Below, in pieces: positions 19,155 through 28,273 of a stretch of DNA of 64,000 nucleotides (positions are counted from its first letter, which is position 1; each line of letters begins with the position of its first letter). The notes under the pieces are model-generated. The model was not told the DNA's origin and did not search any database. It saw only the letters and a list, made by a program, of their open reading frames with translations. Origin of the DNA: DATKEJ01 sp963768715. GTDB lineage: Bacteria > Bacteroidota > Rhodothermia > Rhodothermales > DATKEJ01. The stretch spans positions 806,001 to 870,000 of the forward strand of contig CAVYJC010000011.1 of assembly GCA_963768715.1 (NCBI GenBank), read 5' to 3'. The position numbers and the translations under genes were made by a program.

Positions 19155-20352
19155 GTGCAGCACTGAAAGGATACTTGCGATCGGACGGTCGAAAGGGCAT
19201 ACGCAACTTGACGCTGGTAGCCTATCTCGTCGAGTGTGCGCACCATGTTTCTCGCGAGATCGTGTATCCTTTCCGCGCGAACGGATGCCACTTGATCGGA
19301 TTCCCCGGCTGCTTTCCGAATCCATACGCGCACCGAATGATGGAGGCGCTCTGTACGCACCCTAATGTGGGCGCCGTACTGCTTGTCAGCCTGGGATGCG
19401 AGAGCTTTGCCAGAAGGCGACTATGGAGACGATCGCTTCGTCGGGCAGGCCGGTCGAAGTTCTCGTTATTCAGAAGGAGGGCGGAACGAGATCAACGGTG
19501 GAGAAGGGCCGGCGCTGGGTAGCTGAGCAAGTGGAGGCACTGTCCCGAACGGAGCGGGTCCCAATGGGTCTCGACGAACTCGTGGTTGGAACGATTTGCG
19601 GCGGATCGGATGCGACGAGTGGAATGACAGCGAATCCAGCCATCGGGCTGGCGTTCGACCGCCTTGTGGATGACGGATCCGCCTGCATCTTCGAGGAAAC
19701 GGGAGAGCTGATCGGGTGCGAGCATCTGCTGGCGCGCCGATCCGTCACGGAGAACCTGGCGAAGGAGATCGTGGCGAGCGTCGAGAAAGCGCGCCATTAC
19801 TACGAAGTGCTGGGGCACGGCAGCTTCGCGTCGGGCAATGCGGAAGGCCAGCTGACGACACAGGAAGAGAAATCGATCGGAGCCTACGCAAAGAGTGGAA
19901 GTCGAGGCATCGCGGGCCTCATTAAGCCGGCGGATCATCCGCCGCGAGGCGGACTGTTCCTACTCGACGTCGTACCGGACGGTGAGGTCCGTTTCGGCTT
20001 CCCCAACATCGTCGACAATGCCGAGATCGCCGAGTTGATCGCCTGCGGAAGCCACATCATTCTGTTTGCCACAGGTCGAGGCTCCGTCGTCGGCTCAGCG
20101 ATTTCGCCTGTAATCAAGGTCTGCGGCAATCCCGAGACGTACGCCCGACTGTCAGACGACATGGATGTAAATGCGGGTGCGGTGTTGACCGGCGAAGCGA
20201 CACTCTCGGACGTCGGTGATGAAATCTACCGACAGACGATCAGTGTCGCGACCGGGAACGCCTCTCGAAGCGAGGAACTCGGGCATCAGGAGTTTATTCT
20301 GACGTACAAATCCTTCGATCCTATCGGACCCGCCTGTCTGCCGACTATTTAA
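19151..20352 (+). pseudogene. UxaA-family large subunit, one frameshift
   Basis: GTG 19151 overlaps the small-subunit stop. The first part (LKGYLRSDGRKGIRNLTLVAYLVEC, FPGCFPNP) and the second (TICGGSDATSGMTANPAIGLAFDRL to the stop at 20352) are both clear UxaA C-domain sequence. They lie in different frames joined near 19400-19412, just after LLVSLGCES. About 400 residues result if the shift is repaired, close to the family norm. The family dehydrates aldonates such as altronate or galactarate. The 3' end overlaps convergent recX by 8 bases. Sequencing error and true inactivation cannot be told apart here. Confidence 0.82.
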
Positions 20353-21025
20353 GCGCGGCGAGATCATCCAGAACCCGCCGTATGTCAGCGAAGTCGAATC
20401 CGCGGCGAGCCAGGTAGTCGTAGAGTCGCTTCTTGCGCTTGCGAACGTCTGAGACGCCCTGTAGCTGCTCCCACCGTTTGCGGCCGACCTTCATCACGAC
20501 GTCCTCGTCCTCGAGGGTATTTCGAACCTCGCCCAACGCCTCTTCGATGTACTCGTCGCTGACACCTGCCTGCCGGAGGCCCCGAGCAACGCGATGGGGA
20601 CCCCATTTGCGTCCGAGAACGGCGTCTCTCCCGAAAGCACTCGCGAAGGCCTTGTCGTCCACCACGCCGATTTGGCGCAACTGAGCAAGCACAGCATCGA
20701 CAATCGCCGGCCCGGCGTCTTCTTTTGCCAAGCGTCGTCTTACCTCCACCTCCGAGCGCATCCGGTAGGAAATGTAGTGAAGCGCAACGCGCTTGCAGTT
20801 GGTCATCTCCTCCTCACGCGCAACAGCATGCAGGATCTCGCTTGCAACGATGACGCCGGCTCGGAGACCATTATGAGCGGCCACCTCGTCGGAAACGCCG
20901 AACGCAAACTCGCCGTCGATGAAGATTGAGACGCGGTCGTGACGTTTTGCCTGGCTAACGACCTTCGTGATGGTTCCTGACTCATCGCCGAGGGCGGTGA
21001 TGTAATCCGCTAAAGTCGAGGCCAC
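20345..21025 (-). CDS. recX: Regulatory protein RecX
   Basis: The 226-residue helical protein has the RecX pattern: ALHYISYRMRSEVEVRRRL in the middle, then DKAFASAFGRDAV, GPHRVARGLRQAGVSDEYIEEAL, and DYLARRGFDFADIRRVLDDL at the end. RecX binds RecA filaments and limits strand exchange. An N-terminal region of about 65 residues (GTITKVVSQAKRHDRVSIF) precedes the repeats, as in many Bacteroidota RecX proteins. It is convergent with the UxaA gene and overlaps it by 8 bases. recA is not nearby. Confidence 0.88.
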   Translation of the reverse strand: MASTLADYITALGDESGTITKVVSQAKRHDRVSIFIDGEFAFGVSDEVAAHNGLRAGVIVASEILHAVAREEEMTNCKRVALHYISYRMRSEVEVRRRLAKEDAGPAIVDAVLAQLRQIGVVDDKAFASAFGRDAVLGRKWGPHRVARGLRQAGVSDEYIEEALGEVRNTLEDEDVVMKVGRKRWEQLQGVSDVRKRKKRLYDYLARRGFDFADIRRVLDDLAALK

Positions 21026-21030
21026 GGGGT

Positions 21031-21066
21031 TGGAGGTTCCGGGGTTCCGGGTTCGAGGTTCCGGTT
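21031..21066. repeat. Period-7 repeat array, unit GTTCCGG
   Basis: Between the recX start and the TonB receptor stop the sequence repeats GTTCCGG-like units (GGTTCCG, GGTTCCG, GGTTCGA, GGTTCCG) with a 7-base step and one 8-base step. It is the first and smallest of a family of heptad arrays in the window. No function is evident. Confidence 0.65.
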
Positions 21067-21127
21067 ACAAGTCGCGTCTGTACTAAACTCGTAGAAGTGA
21101 TTCGACCGAGCGGCGTGTAGGTTCCTA

Positions 21128-23650
21128 TCAGAACTTCACCTGCAGACGGAACGTCGGCCACCTCGTCACTCCGAGAAGGCTCGTTCGGCGCAAGTTCAGG
21201 ATGTTGTCGTCGTACTCGTAGCCGACGACATTCTCACGATCGGTCAGGTTGTATACCCGCCCCTGCAAATCCCACTCCGCCCCCAGTCCATGCAAGGTAT
21301 AGCCAAGTGCGGCGTCGAGACGGAAGTAGGTTGGGAACCGGCTCGAACCGGTGGCACTGGCGCCTTTGACAGCCGCAAGTGTCGGATAGCCCGTTCTGGC
21401 CTCACTCGTGAGGGTGAATTCCCAGTTAGAGAATTCCAGGGCTGTAGACGCTCGTACGACGTGAGGTGTATCGTAAACCCCGGCTCGATAGTCGGAATTG
21501 GCCGGATCGGTCGGGAGGTGGATAAGAGACCGGGAACCTGTGTAGCTGGCCCAGAACCTGTACCAGTCACGCTTGTAGGCTGCCTGTAACTCGACACCGA
21601 ATGATTTTGAACGCCCCTGTATGAAGTCCTCGAATCGCTCCGGGGGGGCGTCGAAAATCGCGATCTGCGAAGCCGCCATCGGAATCACCGGTTCACTGGG
21701 AAGGAAAACGTTGTTCTCTTGTCGCCAGTACAGATCTGCGGACACGGTCCAGTACTCATTGCGGCGGCTCGTCAACCCGAGAACCATTTGATCACCCGTT
21801 GACGGGGCAATCGTCGGGCCGCTCGAAACGATCCATTTCGTAATCGTCGAACCCAGCCCGCCATTGACGATGTTGTGCACCTGATGCAGGTACTGCACTT
21901 GCCTGCTCCACGCGAATCTCAAGTACGAGTTTTCCGACAAGCGGTAGCGCGAATGAAAGCGCGGTTCGAAGCGCTGTCCCACCTGGTTTCCGAACCAGGA
22001 CATTCTGATCCCCGGACGTACTGTCAGCCGGTCGGTGACGTTCCAGGTATCCTGCAGGTACATTGCGCCGTCGACGACCTCATCGCGGAATGTCGATCGC
22101 ACGGGCGGACCGTCCGCTAGAGGAGCAGGCAGCTCGGACCACTCAATGTGGTGCTGAACGACCTGAACGCCCAGATTGACGGCGTGGCGGCGGGACGCAA
22201 AATAGTCGACGTTGATCTTGAGACCGGTGTCTCTTACCTGCTGGTACTCGTCGGCAGACGTCTGTCCGAGCAACCCTTCCGATGACAATTCGCTTGACGC
22301 GTCAAAAGTCGATGCGAAAATGCTGTTCGTCACGAGGAAACGCTCATTCGGGACGTAGCGATGCTGGAGGACGTAGACCGCATTTTGCCAGTCGCCAAAT
22401 CTCGGATCCTGTGCGCGACTCTGCGGATCGGTCGCCCATGTCAGCTCATCCCCTCCCCGATACATCGTGAAGGAGAACAGATTCGATGGAGACGACTGAA
22501 AACCGAGCTTGGCAGTCACGTCATAAAAACCACCACCCTTCAGAGGCAGGCTGTTCGGCAGACTTTGCGCGTGCGTGCGTGAAAGGCCTTGGTGCGACCT
22601 CCTGGCGGCCACCATCCCGGTCAGACCCGGAGCGAGCGGCGCCTTCACCGACAACTCCCCCAATGAACTCGATATGGAGGCCGTCGTCTCTATCCTGTCG
22701 AGCGACCCCGCACTGAGCGATGCATCGAGGACGGAGGCAAGCTGACCGGCCTGGTCAGCAGGAAGGGGTCCGCTGAACAGCATCACGTCCCGCGTGACGG
22801 AAGGCTGAAGGATGGAGAAGAGTCCTTGTGAATGCCAGGGCTGATAGACAGGGGCGCCGTCCAGAAGAAATACACTCTGATCCGGCAACCCGCCTCGAAC
22901 GACGAGACCGCCGCTGATTTCACCGGTGCGGCTGACGCCGGCCATGGTAGAAACACCCTGAAGAATATCCGATTGGTCAAGTCCTCCTGCGTACTCCTGA
23001 ACCCAACCATTCAAAGATCGAGCCCCCCCGCCCAGATTGTCTGATTCGTCGGAGCGGATGCCTTCGACCACGACAGCTTCTCCTTCAATCATCAAGGGTG
23101 AGAGCGCCACCTTCTGTGGTTCCGCATCGACCTTCAGGGCCACATCTTTTGTCTCGTAGCCGAGGTAGGATACAGACACACGAAGATCAGTGGGCGGAAT
23201 GTTCTTGAGCTCAAAACGACCGTCCTGATCAGCGACGGTACCCTGATTGATACCGGGCATCATGATGTGTGCACCGGGAAGGGGATTCTCTCCATCGGAA
23301 TCGACCACGACTCCACGGACTGTGACGGTGGCCGGTGGGAGGAGCTTTGCCGAAAGAACGACCTGAGTCTTGCGCAGCCAGGCGGCGCGAAGTCGATCGC
23401 CGATCAGGCAAGCGAGCGCCGCTTCGTAATCGACTCCGGAATAGACGCAGGTGGTCCTTCTTCCCTTCACGACGCGATCAGCGTAGACGACCGACACGCC
23501 GGTCTCTTTCGCGTACAGATCCAGGGCTTTCGACATCTCTGCGCCGTGGAGATCGAACTGCAGATCCTGAGCGAGCAGGCGGGCTTGACCAAGCATACCT
23601 CCCATGCCCAGCATTAAGCCGGCAAATATGAGCCTGCGTCCCAAGCGCAT
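21128..23650 (-). CDS. TonB-dependent outer-membrane receptor with STN signalling domain
   Basis: The 840-residue protein has a signal peptide (residues 1-28). Residues 29-100 form an STN secretin/TonB short domain (FDLHGAEMSKALDLYAKETG). Next come a carboxypeptidase-regulatory-like beta domain (about 110-195, VTVRGVVVDSDGE), a plug domain (about 210-320, with VVRGGLPDQSVFLLDGAPVY) and a beta-barrel to the C-terminal F. It is the last gene of a sigma-FecR-receptor run, so the STN domain probably relays ligand binding to the FecR protein, as in FecA. Ligand unknown; a ferric chelate or glycan is possible. Confidence 0.88.
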   Translation of the reverse strand: MRLGRRLIFAGLMLGMGGMLGQARLLAQDLQFDLHGAEMSKALDLYAKETGVSVVYADRVVKGRRTTCVYSGVDYEAALACLIGDRLRAAWLRKTQVVLSAKLLPPATVTVRGVVVDSDGENPLPGAHIMMPGINQGTVADQDGRFELKNIPPTDLRVSVSYLGYETKDVALKVDAEPQKVALSPLMIEGEAVVVEGIRSDESDNLGGGARSLNGWVQEYAGGLDQSDILQGVSTMAGVSRTGEISGGLVVRGGLPDQSVFLLDGAPVYQPWHSQGLFSILQPSVTRDVMLFSGPLPADQAGQLASVLDASLSAGSLDRIETTASISSSLGELSVKAPLAPGLTGMVAARRSHQGLSRTHAQSLPNSLPLKGGGFYDVTAKLGFQSSPSNLFSFTMYRGGDELTWATDPQSRAQDPRFGDWQNAVYVLQHRYVPNERFLVTNSIFASTFDASSELSSEGLLGQTSADEYQQVRDTGLKINVDYFASRRHAVNLGVQVVQHHIEWSELPAPLADGPPVRSTFRDEVVDGAMYLQDTWNVTDRLTVRPGIRMSWFGNQVGQRFEPRFHSRYRLSENSYLRFAWSRQVQYLHQVHNIVNGGLGSTITKWIVSSGPTIAPSTGDQMVLGLTSRRNEYWTVSADLYWRQENNVFLPSEPVIPMAASQIAIFDAPPERFEDFIQGRSKSFGVELQAAYKRDWYRFWASYTGSRSLIHLPTDPANSDYRAGVYDTPHVVRASTALEFSNWEFTLTSEARTGYPTLAAVKGASATGSSRFPTYFRLDAALGYTLHGLGAEWDLQGRVYNLTDRENVVGYEYDDNILNLRRTSLLGVTRWPTFRLQVKF

Positions 23651-23700
23651 GCTAAAACCTGCACGTGTTGGTTAGTTGGCGCCTTCGGCCGATCCTCCGA

Positions 23701-24894
23701 TCAGCTGACGCCGAGCTCTGATGCCTGTCGGCGAGGACGGACCTCGAATCCTTCAGACATAGAGCCGGTAACATTCGCATCGAGCGTTTGCGAAACGGCC
23801 TCCAGTATATACTGCAGCGACCAGTCTTGCTCAAACGTCCCTGTAACTGTTTCGTGCTGCAGGGATTCGTCGATACGGATTGGTACGCCAAAGTGTTCAC
23901 TGAGTCTGTCCGCTATCCGCTCTGTTTTTTCATTACGGAAAACAAACAGCCGGGTCCACGCGAGCGCATCGGCAACGTTCACTTTTACCGGGTCAGTCGG
24001 CTCGCGTGCTCCAACGACGCGCGTCATTTGACCGGGCTCGAGAACAACGGGATGCTGCGAGTCACGACGTGACACGACGGAGACGCGTCCCTCGGCTAAT
24101 ACAACCTCTGTAAATGAGTCGTCTGAATCCAGACCAAACGTAGTACCCCAGACTGTCGTTATCGCGGCTGGCGTTTCGACGACGAAGACTTCACTGGCCG
24201 GCTTGACGGTAAACAAAGCACGGCCTTTCAGGCTGACTCTCCGATTGAACGGGTGCGCAGCGGTGGATCTCTCATAGGTCAGCTCGGCTCCGTTGATCAG
24301 CCGAACCGAAGAACCGTCGTCCAGGTTGACGGACTCCACCCCGTCGGTCGCAGCGCGAACGCTGACAGTGTTCTGCCGATCGACAAGACCGGCATACATG
24401 AGCGCACTTGCCGCGACGACTGCGATCACAGCGGCAACGCGAAGAAAGGGCATGAACGACGGCCTGACAGGCCGCCAGGCAGGTGCGTTCGCTCCGGCAA
24501 AAGTCGGGCTCGCCTTCTTCGCTTCACCTTCGGCATGGAGCCTCCATGTCTCTTCGAAGTCCTGCTGCTCGTCCTCAATGCAGTCGAGGACGTTTCTCAG
24601 CGCCTCGCTGGATTCGATCGCTTCCTCGAAGCGTCGACGGTTTCGCTCCACTTCAGAGAGTTCTTCGGGCGTGAGCGCATTGATGTGACCACTTCTCCAA
24701 AGGGAGAACTGGATGAGCAGATGACGATCCTGTACGGATTCTTCGATGTTCGACCGTATGGCACCGCGAAGTTGTTTCCATTCAGCGTACGCCGCCGCGA
24801 GATCAGTCCGACCCTTGAGAGCCTCGCCAAGTTGCTCTCTCTCTTCGGGGCTGACCTCGTCGTAAAGAATAAAACGGTCGATCCAATCAGACAT
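23701..24894 (-). CDS. FecR-type anti-sigma factor / signal transducer
   Basis: The 397-residue protein starts at ATG 24894, where AGGAG lies 5 bases upstream; the frame is open to 24945 without family similarity. A cytoplasmic N-terminus (MSDWIDRFILYDEVSPEEREQ) precedes one membrane helix near 155-175 (VAAVIAVVAASALMYAGL). A periplasmic FecR domain follows (LDDGSSVRLINGAELTYE, VVETPAAITTVWGTTFGL). The last 80 residues (IADRLSEHFGVPIRID to LDANVTG) resemble an STN/DUF4974 domain. It should hold the upstream sigma factor inactive until the receptor signals. It sits between the two. Confidence 0.9.
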   Translation of the reverse strand: MSDWIDRFILYDEVSPEEREQLGEALKGRTDLAAAYAEWKQLRGAIRSNIEESVQDRHLLIQFSLWRSGHINALTPEELSEVERNRRRFEEAIESSEALRNVLDCIEDEQQDFEETWRLHAEGEAKKASPTFAGANAPAWRPVRPSFMPFLRVAAVIAVVAASALMYAGLVDRQNTVSVRAATDGVESVNLDDGSSVRLINGAELTYERSTAAHPFNRRVSLKGRALFTVKPASEVFVVETPAAITTVWGTTFGLDSDDSFTEVVLAEGRVSVVSRRDSQHPVVLEPGQMTRVVGAREPTDPVKVNVADALAWTRLFVFRNEKTERIADRLSEHFGVPIRIDESLQHETVTGTFEQDWSLQYILEAVSQTLDANVTGSMSEGFEVRPRRQASELGVS

Positions 24895-24979
24895 GTTACT
24901 CCTACCGATCCCGGAAGCAGTCATCGGCATAGTCGCCTGTAACACCCGGAAAGTAACAAAATTCGTCCGGCCGTGCGCG

Positions 24980-25618
24980 TCAAGCGACGAGCAAACGACG
25001 CATTCTTTCGAAGGCTCGCTTAACCTGCATCTTAACGGCCGCTTCCGACGTGTGGATCATGTCGGCTATCTCTTTGTAGCGGTAGCCGTACTCTCGCAAC
25101 TCGAGAATCTGACGGGCACGCGGTGAAATTACGCTGAGCGCCCGCTCAACATCGATGGAGGCCGCCGTCCCGGCGGGGTCCGACGCCTGGTCGGGCGGCT
25201 GGGACGGATCGAAAAGTGCTTCGCGGCCTCCATATCGTCCTCTGTAAAGATCGTGAAGTTCGAAAAGCGCCGCTTTCATGGCGAAACCCATGAAACGGTC
25301 GGATTGCTGGAGGTCTGGAAGACTGCGGTGGACGCGGATCAACGTGTTCTGGATGAGATCTTCGACCTCAGGCTTAAGACCCACCCTCTTGATAAAGTAG
25401 GTATGCAAAATGGGGCGCAAGCGGGCGAGCAGCTGCTCTTCGGCGCGACGATCGCCGGCATGAATCCGGTCGATGAAATCGGCGGTGAATTCCTCGGGCG
25501 TAGACACCTGTGTCTGCTGACTTTCGTTGATCCTTCGGGGCAAGCGCGCAAACCAAAACCCTTGGTCGCCCCTTGCCTCCTTCGGAGGGTAATGTCCGCT
25601 GCGGTACTTCATGTCCAC
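24980..25618 (-). CDS. ECF RNA polymerase sigma factor
   Basis: The 212-residue protein has sigma region 2 (LARLRPILHTYFIKRVG, EVEDLIQNTLIRVHRSL) at about 60-110 and region 4 (LSVISPRARQILELREYGYRYKEIADMIHTSEAAVKMQVKRAF) at about 160-208. The first 40 residues (MDMKYRSGHYPPKEARG) are extra. It lies 85 bases upstream of the FecR gene and should direct transcription of the receptor and perhaps distant targets when released. The region-4 helix-turn-helix is complete. Confidence 0.9.
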   Translation of the reverse strand: MDMKYRSGHYPPKEARGDQGFWFARLPRRINESQQTQVSTPEEFTADFIDRIHAGDRRAEEQLLARLRPILHTYFIKRVGLKPEVEDLIQNTLIRVHRSLPDLQQSDRFMGFAMKAALFELHDLYRGRYGGREALFDPSQPPDQASDPAGTAASIDVERALSVISPRARQILELREYGYRYKEIADMIHTSEAAVKMQVKRAFERMRRLLVA

Positions 25619-25771
25619 TTCGCCGCCAATTAACCCAACTCGCAGGCGAGCGGTCGAGATTCCGTGGTGAACGGTTGCTTGTCACGGTTACCTCACTCAA
25701 CCGAAGCCTTCTTGAGTCAATAAAGGTGATTCAATCAGCTTGCGCAAGACCGGCGCTAAATAAAGTATTCC

Positions 25772-25796
25772 GGAGCATATAGGCGGGGAATGCTCC
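25772..25796 (-). terminator. Possible terminator hairpin after the heavy-metal-associated domain gene
   Basis: A perfect 7-base inverted repeat, GGAGCAT at 25772-25778 and ATGCTCC at 25790-25796, flanks an 11-base loop. On the minus strand it is followed by a T-rich stretch (TACTTTATTT). It lies 32 bases beyond the stop of the 25829-26044 gene and upstream of the sigma gene, so it could separate the two units. The T tract is imperfect. Confidence 0.45.
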
Positions 25797-25828
25797 GCTA
25801 TCGAATGGTTCCGGCGCCAACGCCCGTT

Positions 25829-26044
25829 TCAGGCAACGGATGTGACGATGAATCCGGTGTCGTCGATCGCAGCCACGAGATCGTCGCGACGCGTTTTCGA
25901 TTCGTCCACGTCGACGAGTGCTCGCCCGATTACGACTTCGCGGATCTCGACGCCTGGCAGGCTTTCGAGTGCCTCCCGCACCGTCTTCACACAGTGCCCG
26001 CAGCTCATTCCCTCAATGTCGACCCGTAAGGTTCTCATATCCAT
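25829..26044 (-). CDS. Heavy-metal-associated (HMA/CopZ-like) domain protein
   Basis: The 71-residue protein is one HMA ferredoxin-like domain. The metal motif GMSCGHC is at residues 12-18, followed by the expected VKTVREALESLPGV helix and VDVDESKTRRDDL. It should bind Cu(I) or another soft metal as a chaperone. No copper ATPase or efflux gene is adjacent; instead it follows an acyl-CoA dehydrogenase gene by 20 bases. Short length is normal for CopZ. Confidence 0.88.
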   Translation of the reverse strand: MDMRTLRVDIEGMSCGHCVKTVREALESLPGVEIREVVIGRALVDVDESKTRRDDLVAAIDDTGFIVTSVA

Positions 26045-26064
26045 CTTCGTCGCCTATTGCGAAA

Positions 26065-28083
26065 TCATACAGACGCCGTTTCCTTCTTGTCGGTTTCTGT
26101 GACGTCGAGATCGTTTGCGACGCTGTTCTCTCCAGGAAACTGCTTGATATCGGACCGGTCGGGAGTACGACCCGTTCCCGCCGCAACCGGTGATTTCTCC
26201 GGCACGATGAAAAGCTCGTTCGGCTGGGCATCACTGGCTTCAATGGACTTCTCGGACGCCACCAGCATACTCTCGTCCGCGTTCCGCCAGATCTCCCGCG
26301 TATTCTGTTCGATTGTTATCGTCGCAATGTCGAAGAAATGACGCAGCGCTGCCCGGTCGTACGCCAGCGACTCCTCGCTGCCTTGAGCCTGGAGCGCCTG
26401 ATCGAACTTCGCCAGCGAGGCTGACATGGCGAACAGATACATGAAATTGTCGCTTATCCTCGCCTGGACTACCTGCCGTGTGACGATGGACTCCTTGAAA
26501 TCGAGGCTCGCCTTCATGAACACGTGCGATTGGTCGCGTACGAGTCGTGTGAGACGTTTTGCGAGATCCGACAGCTCGGGTCGCACTGGTGGCGCCGATG
26601 GAATCGATCGCTTGATACCCGCAAGCATTTCCATGCCGACGCGAACGCCGCGCGCAGCGATGCGCGGGCGCATACCCGCACGAAACATGCCTTTGACGTT
26701 GGTCTTGAACGATTCGTCGGCGTCCCAGAGAAGCATGTTCTTCAGCGAAATCAGGTTCTCCGCAAGTCGCTTGCCGCCATAAGCAAAGATGAACGACTGC
26801 ATGACCTCGTTAGCACCCTCTACGATGAGATTGAGCCTGCTGTCTCTGAAGATTCGCTCGATCTCATTCTCCGTCATGTAGCTCTCACCGCCCATAATTT
26901 GAACGGCATCATTCACGACGCGCCAACCCATCTCAGATACGAATACCTTCGTAGCCGCGGTTTCGACCATAATGTCCTCGTCTCCGCGATCGAGCATTCC
27001 TGTCATCATGTAGAGGAGGGCATCCATGGCGTACGTAAGGGCCGCCATGTTGGCGATGCGTTTCTTCACCAGTTCGAAGTCCGATATTGGCCGACCGAAC
27101 TGATACCTGGTCCGTGACCACTTCACGGCCTGCTCCATCGCCCGCTCGGCTGATCCCAGCATCCCCGCCGAAAGCGTGCAGCGCCCATAGTTCAAACAGG
27201 TCAGGGCAACCCGAAGGCCTTTCCCTTCCGCCGCGAGCCGGTTCGCAATCGGCACCTTAACGTCCGTGAACCGGATCCTCGCCTGCCAGGTACCTCGAAT
27301 CCCTGCCTTGGACCGATTCCTCTCATATATGTCGACCCCTTCCAAGTCCGGCGTACAAAGCAGGGCTGTTATCCCAGACTTCTCTTTCCCTGAAGCGGGA
27401 TCCTGGTATGTCTGGCGCGCCATCACGGTAAAGAGTCCGCTCAAGGCGCCGGACGTAATCCATTTCTTTTCGCCGTTGAGGATGTAGTGGCTTCCGTCGT
27501 CGCTGAGGCGGCAGTGCGTTTCCTGACCGGCCGCATCACAACCTACGTTTGGTTCCGAGAGACAGAAGGCGGATAGATAGTCACGTGCGACCTTGGGAAG
27601 CCAGCGCTCCTTCTGGTCCTCCGATCCGAAGAGCATGATCGCCTTGCAGCCGATCGATTGGTGCGCTGAAACGATGACGGCCGTGGAGACGCATTGCATC
27701 CCGATGCGCTGAAGGACGCGGTTGTAACTCGTTACACCGAAACCAAGCCCTCCATACTTCTCCGGAATGGTCATGCCCATCACGCCCATCTTGAAAAGCC
27801 GCTCGAACACCCACGACGGAACCTCCTCGTTCTGGTCGATCCAGATCGAGGGATGCTCATTCTCCAAATAGCTATCGAGCTCGGCAATGAGTGCGTCGGC
27901 GCGGCGACGTTCCTCGTCACTCACCCGCGGATAGGGAAATATGAGATCCTCGCGATATCGGCCCCAGAACATATTCTTGACGAAACCCATCTCGTCGGGT
28001 TCTGGACCCAGCATCGCTTCCGCATCGGCGATCATTTTGCGATCGTCTGCGGATATCTTTCGTAGCTCGCTGAGAATAGACAT
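26065..28083 (-). CDS. Acyl-CoA dehydrogenase with long C-terminal extension (VLCAD/ACAD9-like)
   Basis: The 672-residue flavoprotein has the acyl-CoA dehydrogenase core at about 80-470: EKYGGLGFG, the FAD-binding stretch AFCLSEPNVGCDA, WITSGALSGLFTVMARQ, and the catalytic-region segment QIMGGESYMTENEIERIFRD followed by IVEGANEVM. A further 200 residues of mostly helical sequence resemble the extra domain of membrane-associated VLCAD/ACAD9 enzymes. It should desaturate fatty acyl-CoA, passing electrons to ETF. The final 50 residues are low-similarity and charged. It is divergent from pyrF. Confidence 0.88.
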   Translation of the reverse strand: MSILSELRKISADDRKMIADAEAMLGPEPDEMGFVKNMFWGRYREDLIFPYPRVSDEERRRADALIAELDSYLENEHPSIWIDQNEEVPSWVFERLFKMGVMGMTIPEKYGGLGFGVTSYNRVLQRIGMQCVSTAVIVSAHQSIGCKAIMLFGSEDQKERWLPKVARDYLSAFCLSEPNVGCDAAGQETHCRLSDDGSHYILNGEKKWITSGALSGLFTVMARQTYQDPASGKEKSGITALLCTPDLEGVDIYERNRSKAGIRGTWQARIRFTDVKVPIANRLAAEGKGLRVALTCLNYGRCTLSAGMLGSAERAMEQAVKWSRTRYQFGRPISDFELVKKRIANMAALTYAMDALLYMMTGMLDRGDEDIMVETAATKVFVSEMGWRVVNDAVQIMGGESYMTENEIERIFRDSRLNLIVEGANEVMQSFIFAYGGKRLAENLISLKNMLLWDADESFKTNVKGMFRAGMRPRIAARGVRVGMEMLAGIKRSIPSAPPVRPELSDLAKRLTRLVRDQSHVFMKASLDFKESIVTRQVVQARISDNFMYLFAMSASLAKFDQALQAQGSEESLAYDRAALRHFFDIATITIEQNTREIWRNADESMLVASEKSIEASDAQPNELFIVPEKSPVAAGTGRTPDRSDIKQFPGENSVANDLDVTETDKKETASV

Positions 28084-28273
28084 GCGGTTACGGACCTCCG
28101 TACTTGATGAGACAACAGACCTGACCCGGTAGCGCTTCCAAAATACATACCTTCTCTGTCGTGGTTCCTATTAGCCTGCGGGTCAGAGCTCCAGTCGTTA
28201 CTTTTTCACCGAACCTAAACGCATCCCCGTTCCCGCGCAGATTTGCTCGACGAACATTTCGAAACCGTCACGT

